A DNA stretch of 64,000 nucleotides, taken from assembly GCA_002633005.1 (NCBI GenBank), contig NMRA01000151.1, forward strand, positions 185,770 through 249,769, read 5' to 3'. The DNA comes from Phoronis australis (Eukaryota; Phoronida; Phoronidae). Numbering within the stretch: position 1 is the first letter of the stretch; the number at the start of each line of letters is the position of its first letter. Below the pieces are notes generated by a model that saw only the letters and a program-made list of their open reading frames with translations, did not search any database and had not been told where the DNA came from. Both the position numbers and the translations under genes were made by a program. Below are positions 1 through 11,989 of this stretch, in pieces.

Positions 1-150
1 CCAGTGGAGGCCAGTGGAGGCCAGTGGAGTCCAGTGGAGGCCAGAGGAGGCCAGTGGAGGCTAGTTGAGGCCAGTGGATGCCAGTGGAGGCCGATGGAGG
101 CCAGTGAAGTAGAGTGGAGGCCAGTGAAGTAGAGTGGATTCCAGTGGAGG
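1..150. repeat. 10-bp tandem repeat (ccagtggagg)
   Basis: About 15 copies of CCAGTGGAGG with scattered changes (GGAGT, GAAGT, CAGAGG). The array reaches the left edge, so its full length is unknown. It abuts the 3' end of a reverse-oriented dispersed repeat. Confidence 0.95.
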
Positions 151-1376
151 CGCCAAGGTAGTCAAGATCGTCAAAAAATCATCCTCAGTCGTCCTCTTCA
201 CTTTAAGAATATACATGCCAATTTCCACATCATCCTTACAGCAGTTTGGTTGACAGAGAGGCAGATGCCTAAAACTGTAAAAATGGCCAATAGGTGGTGC
301 AAAATGTCTAAAATTACAGGTAATTGGAAAACTGAAACATAGCGTCATCTCACCAACAGATGCCTATCTGGCAAATTTTATGAAAATCTGTTGAGGACCT
401 TTGAAGATACAGAGATAAACGTAAAAAACCAAAATCGCCACTAGGGTACACAGCGGTAGTCCAATTCTTCCAAAAGTCATCATCGTCCGTTGTCATATAA
501 ATGCACTTCCAAAATTTAATAAAGATCCTGTACAACATTTAGGAGATATAGCCATGGGCGCACAAACAAACCAAACTGCGATGAGGAGGCGCCACAGTAG
601 TCAAAGTCATTGAAAAATCATCGTCAGCTGCCCTCTTCACAGTAAGAACATAAATACATGCCAATTTTCAAAATCATCCCAAGAGCGGTTTAGTTGATAC
701 AGGAGCAGATGCTAAAAATGAACTCGAAAACAGTAAAATGGCCACTAGGTGGCGCAAAGTACCTCCAATCTCCCAAAAATGGAAGAAGAACGTCATCTCA
801 CGAATAGATGCCTAACTGCCAAATTTTATGAAAATCTGTCAAGGACCTCCAAATATACAGAGGTAAACGCAAAAAACTAAAATTGCCACAAGGGGGCACA
901 CTGGTAGTTGGAGACGTCCGAAATTTGTCATCCGTCGTCAACTTCATAGGAACCCATCTGCCAAATTTCATCAAGATCCTGCGAGGGGTTTAGGCAATAC
1001 AGCTGTGGATGTGAGATGCGAAGAAAGAGATGACAGCAATATGCACCCACATTAAAATATGCGGGCACATAAAAATGGCCACTAGATGGCACAGGATACG
1101 TAGAAACTATCCAGAAGTGGGAAAATTATTTAACATGTTTCATGAAAATCCATTTCAGGAATTCCATCGAAATGCAGTCGTCATCTGCCTGAAATTTGTA
1201 GGAATAAACTTGCCAAATTTTACAAAGATCCTTCAGGGGTTTAGGAGATACAAAAAATGCCAACAAAAGATGCCAAAGTAATCCCCACTTGTCCGAAGTA
1301 AGATCACATTAGCTGATTTTTATAATGACCTTACCAATAGGTGGCGCAGAGCATGCCAAATCAGTCTGAAAATGAT

Positions 1377-2259
1377 TTTTAAGGTGATATATATTTATTG
1401 AAGAATACACAAAACATACAAAGAAATAATGACAAAATCAGAAATCGCGAAGCATTTTATCTGGGTTGTAGACAATTCAATAATGAAACTAATATACATA
1501 GAGGTATATACATTTAAGTAGTATCTAGTATAAGTATTCCAATATTTAGATACGCTATTACGAACATACAAAAACAAAAAAGTACAGATACATGTATGGA
1601 AATCAGAAGCAACAATTTTATAAGCGATACATAAAAATTTGCTAACGTTGCTTAAGAGGAATTCATTGAGACCAAGGTCAAAGCTGGGACTAACACTCAA
1701 TAATAATGTAACTTTAGTAGGGATATTATTACAAGAATTGAGAGCTTTTACAATTGATTGGTTTTCATTGAGTGCACGAAAGTGTGAGTCTCTCAGATAT
1801 TCGATGAGGGGACATTTGAAGAAAACATGAGGATAAGATTGATGGTCACCACAATTACAGTTTGGAGAGACATTACCAAAGTTGTGCCTAAACTTGTCGG
1901 AGTTGAGGAAAAGACCGCATCTTGATCTATACAATGCTATTTCGTTAGGGCGGGGAAGGGAGGATTGAGTCAAGGGTGTTGAGTTATCAAAATTATGAAA
2001 AACAGTTCTGAAATTATTTTTTGTACTCATAAAAGAGTTGCTTTCCTTAACAGAGACTGGAAGAGAATTCCAGTTGCTGATGCACGTCATAACTGTAGAC
2101 CTTTTGAGTGCCTGACTGAACGACGAAGGAATTGCATATGGGGTGGAGGATCTCAAACCACTACGATGGCCTTGTCTAGTGTATAGATCAAATATTTTTT
2201 GACAGAGGCATTGTTAACGTTGTTTATTACTTTAAAAGTAAATGTGGTCATGTGAAGGT
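1377..2259 (-). mobile_element. 5'-truncated non-LTR retrotransposon with 10-bp target duplication
   Basis: The minus-strand frame 2156-1395 (253 codons) resembles the C-terminal part of LINE ORF2: a WNSLP motif followed by NFGNVSPNCNCGDHQSYPHV and FKCPLIEYLRDS, a CxC..H...C zinc-knuckle pattern. The coding end reads into a short A-run at 1377-1381. TGAAAATGAT occurs at 1367-1376 and 2260-2269, exactly flanking the element. Only the tail of the polymerase is present, so this copy is dead on arrival. Confidence 0.85.
1395..2156 (-). pseudogene. LINE ORF2 C-terminal fragment
   Basis: Uninterrupted 253-codon tail of a retrotransposon polyprotein with no reverse transcriptase catalytic motifs. 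The last 80 residues are Ile/Tyr/Phe-rich and may be read-through of the 3' UTR. Confidence 0.7.
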
Positions 2260-2920
2260 TGAAAATGATAAAGCATTACTTTCTTTCCAATAGAAACCTA
2301 CTTGCTAAATCTATCAAGGAATTCTTAAGATAGAGGCAAACGTGAAAACCTAAATTGCCACTAAGGGGGCACAATGGTAATCATATTGACACAAAATTCC
2401 ATCATCATCTGTTTTCAGCTTCATAAGAACACATCTGCCAGATCTCATTAAGATCCTACGATGGGTTTATAAGATACAGCAGAGGATGTCGGACGTCCAG
2501 ACAAAGATGATGGCAGTACGCGCCCACATCTGTATATGTGGTCGCAAATTTTAATTACTAAGCCAATTTTCACACTGCTAATCTTGATAAGTTTCTTCTC
2601 AAGTCTAAGGCCACTCAACCTATTAGGTGTTCAAGGTTAAAGGAAAAAGGCGTTATTGATGATATTTTCACATACAGTATCAATAACGGCCATAAGAGCG
2701 CGTAACTGCATAAACTCAATTCAACCCATACGAAAATGAGCACCACGCCAGGATAGTTTATTTGATTTAAATGTTAAATTTTCCTGAAGTACGTTCCAAA
2801 ACAGTCCCACTTAAGCCTTGACGTGGAGAAGCTAGGAACAAGGAATTGACATTGCTTACGAAAACTCCGAAGCGCTTTAAATTGAAGAAGCCCAGCATAA
2901 GACCTAACATCCAAACTAAC

Positions 2921-3118
2921 CTTTGTTGTCATCCATTTTGCTCGGTCCATCAAGTTGGGTGGAGCTAGGCTGGGCATCCGAGGGTGTGGTCTGGCTGTCC
3001 GTATGAGCGGCACCGAGCGATGCTCCCATATTACTAGCTGCACCACTAGGAGCAGAAGGGGTGGTGGCAGGGGCTTGGAGAAAGTCGCCAAAGCCGTCAT
3101 TCTGAGGCAACTGTGGAG
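2921..3118 (-). CDS. SYNRG: SYNRG exon f, gamma-ear binding motif
   Basis: Encodes APQLPQNDGFGDFLQAPATT followed by a Ser/Thr/Pro linker ending KMDDNK. The phase of exon e selects the acceptor ACCAG at 3119-3123 rather than an ORF-maximal start. Donor GTTAGT follows 2921 and the exon ends in phase 1, so at least one more exon must lie further left; I found none between 1 and 2900. Confidence 0.7.
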
Positions 3119-6100
3119 CTGGTGGATTACCAATACTAATGATCATCTCAATAGGTCAACAGACAAAGCTTAGAGTCATAAAAATGATTTAGGCAAGGAT
3201 GAGGAGTCTGAAGTACAAGTTATAAACCAATCACGCAAAACATGTCTTTTGTGATTTCATAACAAGATACACAACGATGTCCATTCCCAAGCACAAGAAT
3301 CAGAAAGTAGAAAAGAACAGCCAAAAAACCATAACTTCTTCAAGTACAATTAGAAGGTAACATCATGATTGAAAGAAAAAAACTGCCATCAATTTGACAT
3401 GAATGGACAGCCTTTCTAAAACTGGGCTGTGTCAGGGCAGTCACAGTGTATCTCTCAACTTCTCTCGATAGTGGAATCCTAAAACAATTTTAAGGTACTT
3501 TAAGTGTTAAGCGTTATTTTATGAGGAAGAAAACACGCTTTCCAACAGACAACTAATGGAAATACATGATCAAATTTAATTATGAGAATGGTTTTGGAGT
3601 TGCTTTTCGTTTTTCCGCTAAATTACACCAAAGCTTCATTTTACCGATAACTTGCTGAAAGTCATATTTATTGTTTGTCAAAACAAGAAATACAGCGCCA
3701 CCTTAACACAGAATGAGCAACCACCTGTCTACCACTTGGCCAAAATGATCGTTAGTTGATTTGTGGTCAAAATTCAAATAGTTGTATCAGCTACTGAGGT
3801 ACATAAATTCCATTTGAATCTCCAACTCTGTCCAGACATTCAAAAGCTTGTTGATAACTGACTTGCTACTTATGAAGACCCAATGATCCTCTACAATTAT
3901 CAACAGACATTTTCATCTTACGATTATATTTCTGAGCTATATATTGAAGAATCACTGCGACCCGGAACATAACATAATTTAAACAATAATCATGATAACC
4001 AGTTTGTTTTCATTACCTGGTGCTGGCTTAGGCTTTGACGATTCTGATTTCCCAAACATTGAGTCCAAGAGTACATTGGCATCTAGACTCTTACCGCCCC
4101 CTTTTGTCACTTCTTTCAGTTTCTGCTGCTGCAGCTGGAACTGGCGCTTCTTCTCGTACTCCCGCCTTTGATCCTCTGCAGCTTTTCTGTAGATATTCAA
4201 ATTACCATAAGAAACAGTTTCAATAACTTTCTGAATGTACACAGCTGTACTAAAACAGCCAATCCAAAATAAGCAGCACGACTGCACACTTCGCAGTAGT
4301 CGAATCAAAACTGGTATCCTATCACCTAATATTCTCAGGGTTCAGGGATATACTTAGCCACTCACCCAGTCGCCAATGCGAGTAAAAATGGTGCTGGGCG
4401 AGTAGAAGTTTACTTGCTGGTTGCCCAGGTGGCAAGTGAATTTTCAGAGTGCAAAAGCACTCTACCGTTTCCCAAATGAAAATGAATAAATTTTCTCCTC
4501 CCTGTGCTGTTTTTATCATGAATTTAAAGTTAAGTTTGGTCCGCGTGTCAATGCTCCAGAAGTAATAAACATCGGCACCATGCACTCCTACTGAGTCAGT
4601 AGATGTTAACTGTTATGCGATTTGTCTAGACAAAAGGTCATAGTGAGCGCAATGTGTGGTGGGTCCTGCACAAAGGTGGACCAGTCCAAAACGAAGAAAA
4701 AGGGGGAAAGGCGGAAAACCGGTTCATGTGCTCACAGCAAGGGAAATACCATACTTCTTGGAACTGACTTCTTATTGTAGAGTGTAAGATTATTTTATAA
4801 ATAACAACACTGAAAAACCATATGAATTAAAATGGTTGTCCTTGTTATCGTTGTTAACAAAATAAAGTATCAGGATTTTTAGCTAGATTGATCATACATG
4901 TATAGAGTCTATTTGGTGCGGCCATGACATTTCCAGGTACAAAGGCTTTTCCGTATTTTGGTCCAGCCATATGGTTTACCAGTACAGCACAGCATTTCTC
5001 GGTGTGTCCACTCGCATGACAATGAGTATTGTTCCACTCCCTAGAAAACTGTTGTAGTACGCACGAGGCAGAATTGTGATATGCACGTTGACTTGTGCAC
5101 AACTGGTGCACATGCTATCATCGTGGCTGTTCTCATTTTCATTTTCATTCGTCAAGCATAACAATGTGGCATTTTTAGAGGGAATCAACCCTCCTTCTAA
5201 GCAAACCGCGGCGAAAAAAAGAAAATATCACACAGGTTATGAGGAAAACAACAGAAAGTGAGATTTTGAATCTGATCGGCAAAACGGGCAAACTTAATTA
5301 AAACGTAGTTACTGTGTTGGATGACGTATCATCTTGTATAGCCAGCCAGCTAGCTGTAGCAAGACTATTGTCAAAATAAAGTTAGGTACCACTGTGTTGA
5401 GCTCCAACAGTCCTCCAAATTGTACACAGCCCGGTTAGTTCTGCTCGTCACCTCGCCATTAAACTAGTATCAACATGTATTGTTAAAGACCAGCGGGGAG
5501 TGCATGCAAAATCTAGGAGTCAACCGCCACTGAACTTGCTTGTTACAGCCATTTAAACGAAGAACAATCAAATAAACATCATTTTCTTGGGTCATTCTCC
5601 ACCTTTTGTAACAAAGAGAAGAAGGTCGTCATTTTGAAAACAGTACGCTCGTGACACGCACACACGCCATTTCCTAAAGTTTCACGACATCTTTCGAGAG
5701 AAGATGACAGCAAACTTTGTTCTGAAATTTGGTTTGCTGGTATTAAAATATTAACAACTTAAAATGAAGTGAATTGCGATGACTTGACTACATCAAGTTG
5801 TTTAACTATTGTTAGACCAAAATAATCTCAACCAGACACTAATTATTACCTTTGTTTCTGCTGATTAGCCTGAAAGTTGTGAGCCATCTGCGGTGTGTAT
5901 GCGGGCGGGGCTACAAACTGCTGCTGCTGATTGAGAGGCAATCTCACCATACCAGTCTATAAGAAAAGAAAGGGCAACAATCAACAACAATGAACATAAT
6001 CTATGGACAGTACACTACAAGCCATAAGCATTCAGACATAATGACATGATAACAGATGGGTGGAAGGTGAATTCATTGTTAGAGTAGACGTCCTTTATGA

Positions 6101-9100
6101 CCATGAATGAAGGACAATTAACAGGAAGGTTGGTGCAGTAGCCGAGTCATTCTCTTAGAGTTTTGCCTCCCTATTAGTTACAACATGTCATTTGTGCTGT
6201 TAACAGAATTAGGCGTCATCACAGGAAAACGGGGTTTTGTCCTATTACTTTTGTTTTGTTGTGTATGTAAGTTGAAATCTCCTGTCCGCATTGCATGGGA
6301 TTTGTAGATGACACAGAATGCCAGTCCACCAAAGATCCGATTGCCATCCGGCGAGCTAGTGAATTTCAATAACGCGCAGCTATTTCGAAAGTCACCTACT
6401 TCATTGTAAACATGGGTCCTGTTAAAACTTGATAGATTTTGTTTATAGATGTCTAAATATTACCAAAATATGATTTCTTGATCATACAAGAACTGCAGCA
6501 ATATTTAACTTAATTTCAAGAGATGACAAATGCACATCCACGGGTACCTAACACAGGTGCACGGGTTTAAATCTGCTACGATACGTTCGGTTATTTACCA
6601 AAGGGCATACAATTGTACATATTAAATTTCTTTTCACTAGCTGGAGATATTCGTAAAAGGAATCAGCTTAAGGTTATCTCAAACCTTATTTAGTGGCCTC
6701 CATTCTAACACCTATACCTGAAAAGCTATGCTTTGTCAACAAGTAAAAGTAATATATTTTCTGAAAAAAAGATCAGGGAATATAAAAATATGCCTACGTA
6801 TATTCATGTGTCATTATTATTATTATGTTAACACCTTTTTTAAGTGAAAAAAGGTACATTCATGGAAAAAACCTTGATCAATTTTAATGAAACCTTTTTT
6901 GTATGAAAACTTCACCAGTTACCTCAAAACTGCTATTTAGAATTTTCGATTAGCTGTTTTGTTTGACTTCTAAGAAAAATCAACACACAAAACGTAATAT
7001 ATTTTTGTAAAAAATAGAAGCTATATTCGTCCTTCTTACATTACACAAAAATGATGCCTTTATATCGAAAATCCAAACAGTTTTTCAAGATTGGTGAATA
7101 AAAATTAACTTTTGAAAGTTTCAGTGAAATCCACCGAGCTGCTTTAGAGAGCTCATGTTCCTATGATCAAATTAAGTTGATCTGCCGAAGCTGATGATAA
7201 GCAGATTATGTGGCAAGACGTGAAAATCTCAAGGATTTCAATTAATTATTCGGTGAAAATTTATTTTTGGGCAATATAACCAATAAACCCCTTAGCTACG
7301 TTCATTATTTCAACATTCACGTGCAATGTCACCTGAATTTGCAAGGCGTAATTAACTTAATTATCACAAAAACAAGGTGATCTGGTCATGGGCAAAGCCA
7401 GCATATTAAGTGGGTCAAGCTGATGCATCCTGGTCTACTTTAAAGTAGGTTTACAGTTCATTGTCAGACGCACCAAGCGCTTGGGAGACCGATAAGAAAA
7501 CCAAGTATGAAATGGATACAGAAATTGGGTGGGTGGTTAAAGCAAGTCATGAACATGAGATCGAAACTGTTACAATGAAATGTCAAATTACCTGAATTAA
7601 GGAATTTGGGTCAGGATTTATTTCTTTTCACAACTTGCTGTGTTCGTGAACACAAAGTCACAGAGGCGTGATGCAACTCGTAGCACTCCTTCTCAACAGT
7701 CGTATGCATGCAGAGTCGCAGACACACAACTATCCCACGATCAAAGCTACGTTTTGTCTTCGTTTTCCCCGGCATCTTTCTATCATACATACACGTCGTT
7801 GACACAATATTATGGCAACTTGGTGAATGACAGGACTGAGGGTACACATGAAGTTGCTCTGTGCCTGGCGGGAGATTCGATCTGAGTGACAGCCCCGTAA
7901 CCTTTGACCTCGAATAAGTAGTAAACAAATTTCCACGCAGTCGTGTGGTTCCAAGGAGGTTCTGCCAAATCTATTTTGTCTTGCTACATGGTATATAATT
8001 CGTATTTGAAGTTCCTCAAGAATGAAGATAAGGTATTTTGCAAGACATAAATTATGTGAATTATTGTAAAAATGGCCAATTTTTGTGAATAAGGTTTGAG
8101 ATATCCTTAAATCAAAAAGTAACACACTAACTTATACCTTTCCTGTCAGTTGATTCTAACATCACTGCCTACCTGAGCCATACCCATCATCTGTCCACCA
8201 GGTGGGCCATATCTCATCATGCCTGGGTAGGTCGCCATCTGTGGGTAAGCCATGTTGCTGGCTTGTATAAAATGTTGTTGTTGTCCCTGAGGCATCATAT
8301 TCATTCCTGAAGTATATGCAAATACATTTTAAAGGCGCTATCATTTAAGACGCTAGAGTATAAGCTAAAAACAACCAGGACAAAATAATCAGAGCTTGTC
8401 CTTTTTGTAACGATATCCCTCTTGTATCAATAGGGCTGCCCCAGATTACATAGCAACACTCAAATGTCACTGACAGTGCTTACCAACAATACTACACTAT
8501 CCATCAAGCATTTTTGTAGCCTCATTTTTGGGCTTTTGGAGTTCCACATGAGTTGTGTTGTCGCATTCTTTACAAGTTTTTCCTGGCTGCACTACTTTAT
8601 TTGCCCTTCTAATGCCAAAGAAGTATTACTGCTGTGCTGTGGGGTGCAGTCAGTCAATGTAAAAGATTAGCATTAGGAGGAAGTGATGGGAATGCACTAG
8701 CCACACTTATAAAAGCTCATACAAGGGGACATTGAAAATAAAGCCGAAGATGCAAAAATGTTGCTGCGGGACACCAAAGTAGTTGGACACACAGCAGGGA
8801 TTTACCGGTACCTGCCTTTTCATAATGGTCCTCTGAGCAATTTGGTGAATATAGAGGAAGATGACTCAAAAATAGTAAAAATGGCCAATACATCCAAAAA
8901 TTGAAAGGTGCTGTTGCCTTCACAATAGAAACTTCATCAAATTTCAGGAAAACTGTCAAAGAATAAAATTGCCACTAGAAGGCACAGCAGTAGTCAGGGC
9001 CATGCAAATGTTGTGGCATTGATATTAAGATAACAATAGCAACCCATTAAGGAGATACACCCGGAGAAACAAAAAGGAAAAAATCACCCCAAAACCACCA

Positions 9101-9862
9101 TATTTGTTAGACTTGTCCCAAAATCAATGTCAATCACTGTCTCCTTATCACAAACAAATCTGTTAAGTTTTCAAAATGATTCTTTGATTGGTTTGGCGGA
9201 AGAAGACGAGGATGCCAAAAATAGACTCGAAATAACAAAAATGGCCACTAGGAAGCACAAATATATACTGAATCCATCCGAAAATGAACAGCATCATTGT
9301 CTCCTTAATACATGCAAATTACATGTAAATTTATCAATGAGCTTGCGAGACATACAACTGGGGTGCACAACGGTGGTCCGATTGGGCTGAAACCTGTTGT
9401 CATACATTGTAAGCTTTATAGGAACTAAAATTGGTCTTAATAGCACAGTGATAGTCAAATTTTCAGAAATTCAGATGTGTCATCCAGTCCACGATAGGAA
9501 CATGTCTACACAATTTCTCAAACATCCATTATGGGGCTTGGACATACATCATCAGACGGATGCCCTGATATGGTTGACGGCACAACGCGCTTACACTATA
9601 TTTGTATGCACGTAAAAATGAAATAACCAAAGTAAAAAATAATGTATTTCAGTGTAACTGCTTTTTCCATGGAATCTTACCTGTAGGCAGTCCAGAGAAC
9701 TGTGAGCCCCTGAAAAAAAATTCTGATATAAGATGACCTAGATCACTCTAGTAATTATATATTTTTATTCAACAATTAAACAATGCCAAGGTGAAACACA
9801 ACTTACCCGAGAAGCGATTCATTGAATCCAGGTAACATTACATGAGGCGCAAAATCTGTTGG
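2921..9862 (-). CDS. SYNRG: Gamma-synergin-like protein, N-terminal part (gene continues past the left edge)
   Basis: Six exons join in frame on the minus strand: 9862-9807, 9709-9681, 8306-8173, 5956-5850, 4186-4017, 3118-2921 (694 nt, about 231 residues). The predicted protein is rich in Met, Gln and Pro (MAQ, GMMRYGPPGGQMM), then has a PAYTPQM segment, a charged Gln-rich coiled coil (EDQRREYEKKRQFQLQQQK) and an acidic stretch with DGFGDFLQ. The order Met/Pro/Gln-rich, YTPxM, QQQK coiled coil matches vertebrate gamma-synergin, which binds the AP-1 gamma-ear at the trans-Golgi and endosomes. FGDF fits the gamma-ear binding consensus (aromatic-G-[PDE]-aromatic/Leu/Met). The EH domain and C-terminal half would lie left of this window. 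The first exon is uncertain: either ATG at 9838 (MLPGFNESLL) or an upstream exon joined at 9862. I infer SYNRG from motif order, since overall similarity is low. Confidence 0.72.
3119..4016 (-). other. SYNRG intron, no feature seen
   Basis: AT-rich intron between exons e and f. Nothing recognisable on either strand. Confidence 0.6.
4017..4186 (-). CDS. SYNRG: SYNRG exon e, coiled coil
   Basis: Acceptor CTACAG before 4186, donor GTAATG after 4017. It encodes AAEDQRREYEKKRQFQLQQQ and then a Lys/Ser segment with LLDSMFGKSESSKPKPAPG. The charged helix corresponds to the EEERKRRQFEEQKQK region of the vertebrate protein. Confidence 0.78.
5464..5818 (+). repeat. Dispersed repeat family B, copy 1
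   Basis: Shares about 330 bp with 12550-12885 in the same orientation, including the blocks TCATTTTCTTG, CCTTTTGTAACAA, ACGCTCGTG-CACGC and GCCATTTCCTAAA. Identity by eye is roughly 75%. No coding capacity. Its class is unknown. Confidence 0.75.
5850..5956 (-). CDS. SYNRG: SYNRG exon d, YTPxM segment
   Basis: Acceptor TTATAG before 5956, donor GTAATA after 5850. It encodes TGMVRLPLNQQQQF, then APPAYTPQMAHNFQANQQKQ; vertebrate gamma-synergin has a PQYTPDMQKQF segment at the same place. Confidence 0.75.
5957..8172 (-). other. SYNRG intron, AT-rich, no feature seen
   Basis: 2.2 kb of AT-rich sequence. Longer frames (7611-7928, 7730-8125) have no recognised domain and overlap each other on opposite strands, so I do not call them. 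Confidence 0.55.
8173..8306 (-). CDS. SYNRG: SYNRG exon c, Met/Gln/Pro-rich segment
   Basis: Acceptor TTCAG before 8306 and donor GTAGGC after 8173. It encodes MNMMPQGQQQHFIQASNM then YPGMMRYGPPGGQMMGMAQ, the low-complexity N-terminus typical of gamma-synergin. It ends in phase 0. Confidence 0.72.
8735..9570 (-). repeat. Dispersed CTCF-motif repeat, copy 2 (partial)
   Basis: Reverse-orientation copy in SYNRG intron between exons b and c. Degenerate motifs CCACTAGAAGGCAC (around 8967) and GCCACTAGGAAGCAC (around 9243). Shorter and more diverged than copy 1. Confidence 0.75.
9681..9709 (-). CDS. SYNRG: SYNRG exon b, 29-nt micro-exon
   Basis: A micro-exon between a strong acceptor (T-run then CAG) and donor GTAAG. 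It adds SQFSGLPTG and joins both neighbours in phase (2 nt carried in, 1 nt carried out). Confidence 0.6.
9807..9862 (-). CDS. SYNRG: SYNRG exon a (first recognised exon)
   Basis: Acceptor CAG ends at 9863 and donor GTAAGT follows 9807. The frame reads PTDFAPHVMLPGFNESLLG. An in-frame ATG at 9838-9836 could be the true start, making the rest 5' UTR. Bases 9842-9862 are antisense to the beginning of a LINE coding tail, so the upstream half of this exon may be transposon-derived. Confidence 0.55.
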
Positions 9863-10140
9863 CTGAAAATGTTTTACAAATATGATAAGAAGTCGGTGAT
9901 CATGAACTCTGATGTTGCCCCTATTCCAGATCTTGCTGTCTCGGGCATCTGTACCAGAAGGTCATCCAATTATAGTATTACAATAAATGGGACAGATTAC
10001 AGAAAAAATACATTCTTTCCTAGAACAGTCACCGACTGGAATAGCTTGCCAGGCTGCATTACATCAGTCCCTTCTCTTGATATCTTTGTCAGCAAGCTAT
10101 CTGCCTTTCTGAAGTAAAATAGTGGGGCACTTCCATTTGG
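9842..10140 (+). mobile_element. 3' tail of a non-LTR retrotransposon
   Basis: The plus-strand frame to 10117 reads RRKICWLKMFYKYDKK, RRSSNYSITINGTDYRKN and TFFPRTVTDWNSLP, then ends SKLSAFLK. The RRxxxxLxMFYK block and FFPRTVxDWNSLP are hallmarks of LINE ORF2 C-termini. It begins inside SYNRG exon a on the opposite strand. Confidence 0.8.
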
Positions 10141-10349
10141 GGCACCCGCTTACTGACTAGATTGTTAACAGATACTCTCGAGTTCCGAATAGTCGTATCT
10201 ATACGATTATTTTTTTCAGACTCGTTTTCCGGTCTATACGGCGCTTATTCGGGTCTCTATGTTTATTAATTTTCTAACCTTTTCCACTCTCCACGATTAT
10301 TTAATTTCATTCAATACAAATTTGGTGCACAAAAACTTCGCTGCGGACA

Positions 10350-10415
10350 CTGGGTATCGTACCTTGGTCATAAAGCAAGTTAATTCACTCTAAACCTCTA
10401 GACCACGAGACACTC
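10350..10415 (-). repeat. tRNA-like sequence (degraded tRNA pseudogene or SINE head)
   Basis: On the minus strand GTGTCTCGTGGTCTAGAGG resembles a tRNA 5' half with an A box, and GGTACGATACC at 10363-10353 is a near B box (GGTTCGATTCC). It lies within the TIR element. No intact cloverleaf. Confidence 0.4.
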
Positions 10416-11009
10416 TGTTCAGAGCTCGTAATTTTAGAAGAGCTATATACGACTCCGCGTTATACACAGAAGTCACATGTCATACATACTAAAAATTTTA
10501 TTCCCTAAAATATACAACTGTGTGTTTCAAAGCGTAAAGTAATCGGACTCCCAAGCAAGGGTTTACGCAGCGACCGTCTGTTGGACCACAGACGAGTATC
10601 TATGGTTGGACGGCCAGAATGTTATTTTGGACGGGTTCGACAGGATCTGTGTCGGCAAAATTTAAAAAAGCTTGAAATGATGACCACTTTCTCAATATTA
10701 TCGGCTGGTCGGTAGTCGCTCAAAGAAATAGGGGATCAGTAATTACAGAAATGAGAAATTTAATACACAAAAAGTGCATTTTTCAATATTCCGGCGCCCC
10801 GTGACACAGATCGGTGTTACCGGCAGCTCAACATACGTATCAATAAAATCGCTTTCGACAAGTTTCTTTGGCTGATCCAATATTTGTGATTGCACCCTGT
10901 GAAAAACTGGCAAGCCGTTACACCTCTTCACTGTGTATATCCCCAAAGTTTGCGTTTCCGGGGGGAGTAATTCCGGGATTTTGCACAGCCGGTGTCATCT
11001 GCGATTTCC

Positions 11010-11670
11010 GTATTGACATGCGCATTCTACATACTTAATCATGTCATCTGCCGCACAAAGGCCTGAAGAATTCGAGGATTATTTTACAAAACGAGAGATG
11101 TTCCAGAAACTGACATTGATTTAGGTGCTAGTACAAATAATCCAGCTACAGATACGTAATGTGGTGATAACGTGGCGAGTCAACGAAGCGCAAATACCCG
11201 TGCAATTACTGAACGGTGCCGAACCTTTCAATCAACAAAGTACCAACAAGTTGCCAACGTCATCTGACATCGGCATTTTTACAATTCGCTCCAAACTTGA
11301 GAACAGATTGTTTTTGTGAACAGGAAGAATAGACTTGTGACAATCTTGAAAATGACATAGTTGCTAACGTTCGACAATCCAGTCGATATCTATTGAAATT
11401 GATTTCTACTTGCTCTCCCGTCCAAATAAATGGAAAAACGCACGTGAATCGGTTTGTTTGTTATACCTAATTAGATATTCAAGATGGTTGACGTAGTCGT
11501 GGTCGTGGACTCGAATGTTGGGCAATTCTGCGAGAAATCTCAATTTCTGGCCGTGTAAAATTTTGGATGTAGCCTACAGACTTTTTGACGTCGAATTCTG
11601 ACTAACATTACGAGGGTATTGACTGTGCAAGACATGAGATTGAGAGAAAACAAAGGCTAGAATGTCAGGA
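11010..11670 (+). repeat. Inverted related segment, copy A
   Basis: Homologous to the reverse complement of 13380-14060. Both begin with GACATGCGCATTCTACATAC followed by an ATG and SSAA codons (MSSAAQRPEEFEDYF here). The frame stops after 27 codons. It looks like the 5' end of a decayed transposon gene. Confidence 0.7.
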
Positions 11671-11989
11671 ACATTTATGATAAAAATGGGACTCGTTTTA
11701 CCAAGACACTTTATTGTCTTATTCAGACTGTCGGCTTCGTGTAAGACTGGACGTTCCTTCTGAAATCTTAACCTCCTTGTTAGTTTTTGGACTTAGTCAA
11801 CATTGTCATCTCTAGTATGAATGTCACATTCTTTTTGAGTAAAATGATACCGCTTACTGTTTGAAACACGTCTATTTAGACTTCCATTTAAAGTTATTAA
11901 TAAACGAATGGTCTTTGTTTTAGCAATGACGCTTTTATTCCACTTCACTGTACTATGTTATGGCATGGGTGGATACACCACTGCAGCAA

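Larger units (their letters stand above)
150..2560 (-). repeat. Dispersed CTCF-motif repeat, copy 1 (split by a LINE)
   Basis: Reverse-orientation copy of a 1.4-1.7 kb family, in two pieces (150-1376 and 2270-2560). Internal units of about 150-170 bp share GCCACTAG-GGC, a TTCATAAGAACA-type block and GCCAAATTT-AT-AA. Motifs CCACTAGGTGGCGC (742-755) and CCACTAGATGGCAC (1079-1092) match the CTCF core consensus. Short open frames at 61-348, 350-538 and 1030-1281 lie inside it and are not considered genes. Confidence 0.85.

Noticed and set aside
61-1281. Several frames of 60-95 codons at the left end
   Set aside because: They fall inside a non-coding dispersed repeat and have no recognised domain; equivalent frames appear in other copies in other registers.
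2774-3133. 119-codon minus-strand frame overlapping SYNRG exon f
   Set aside because: It is out of frame with the DGFGDF-containing frame that the phase of exon e requires.
5076-5261. Plus-strand frame with KKRKYHTGYEENNRK
   Set aside because: Faintly like the start of a zinc-finger transposon protein, but too short and without Cys/His ligands.
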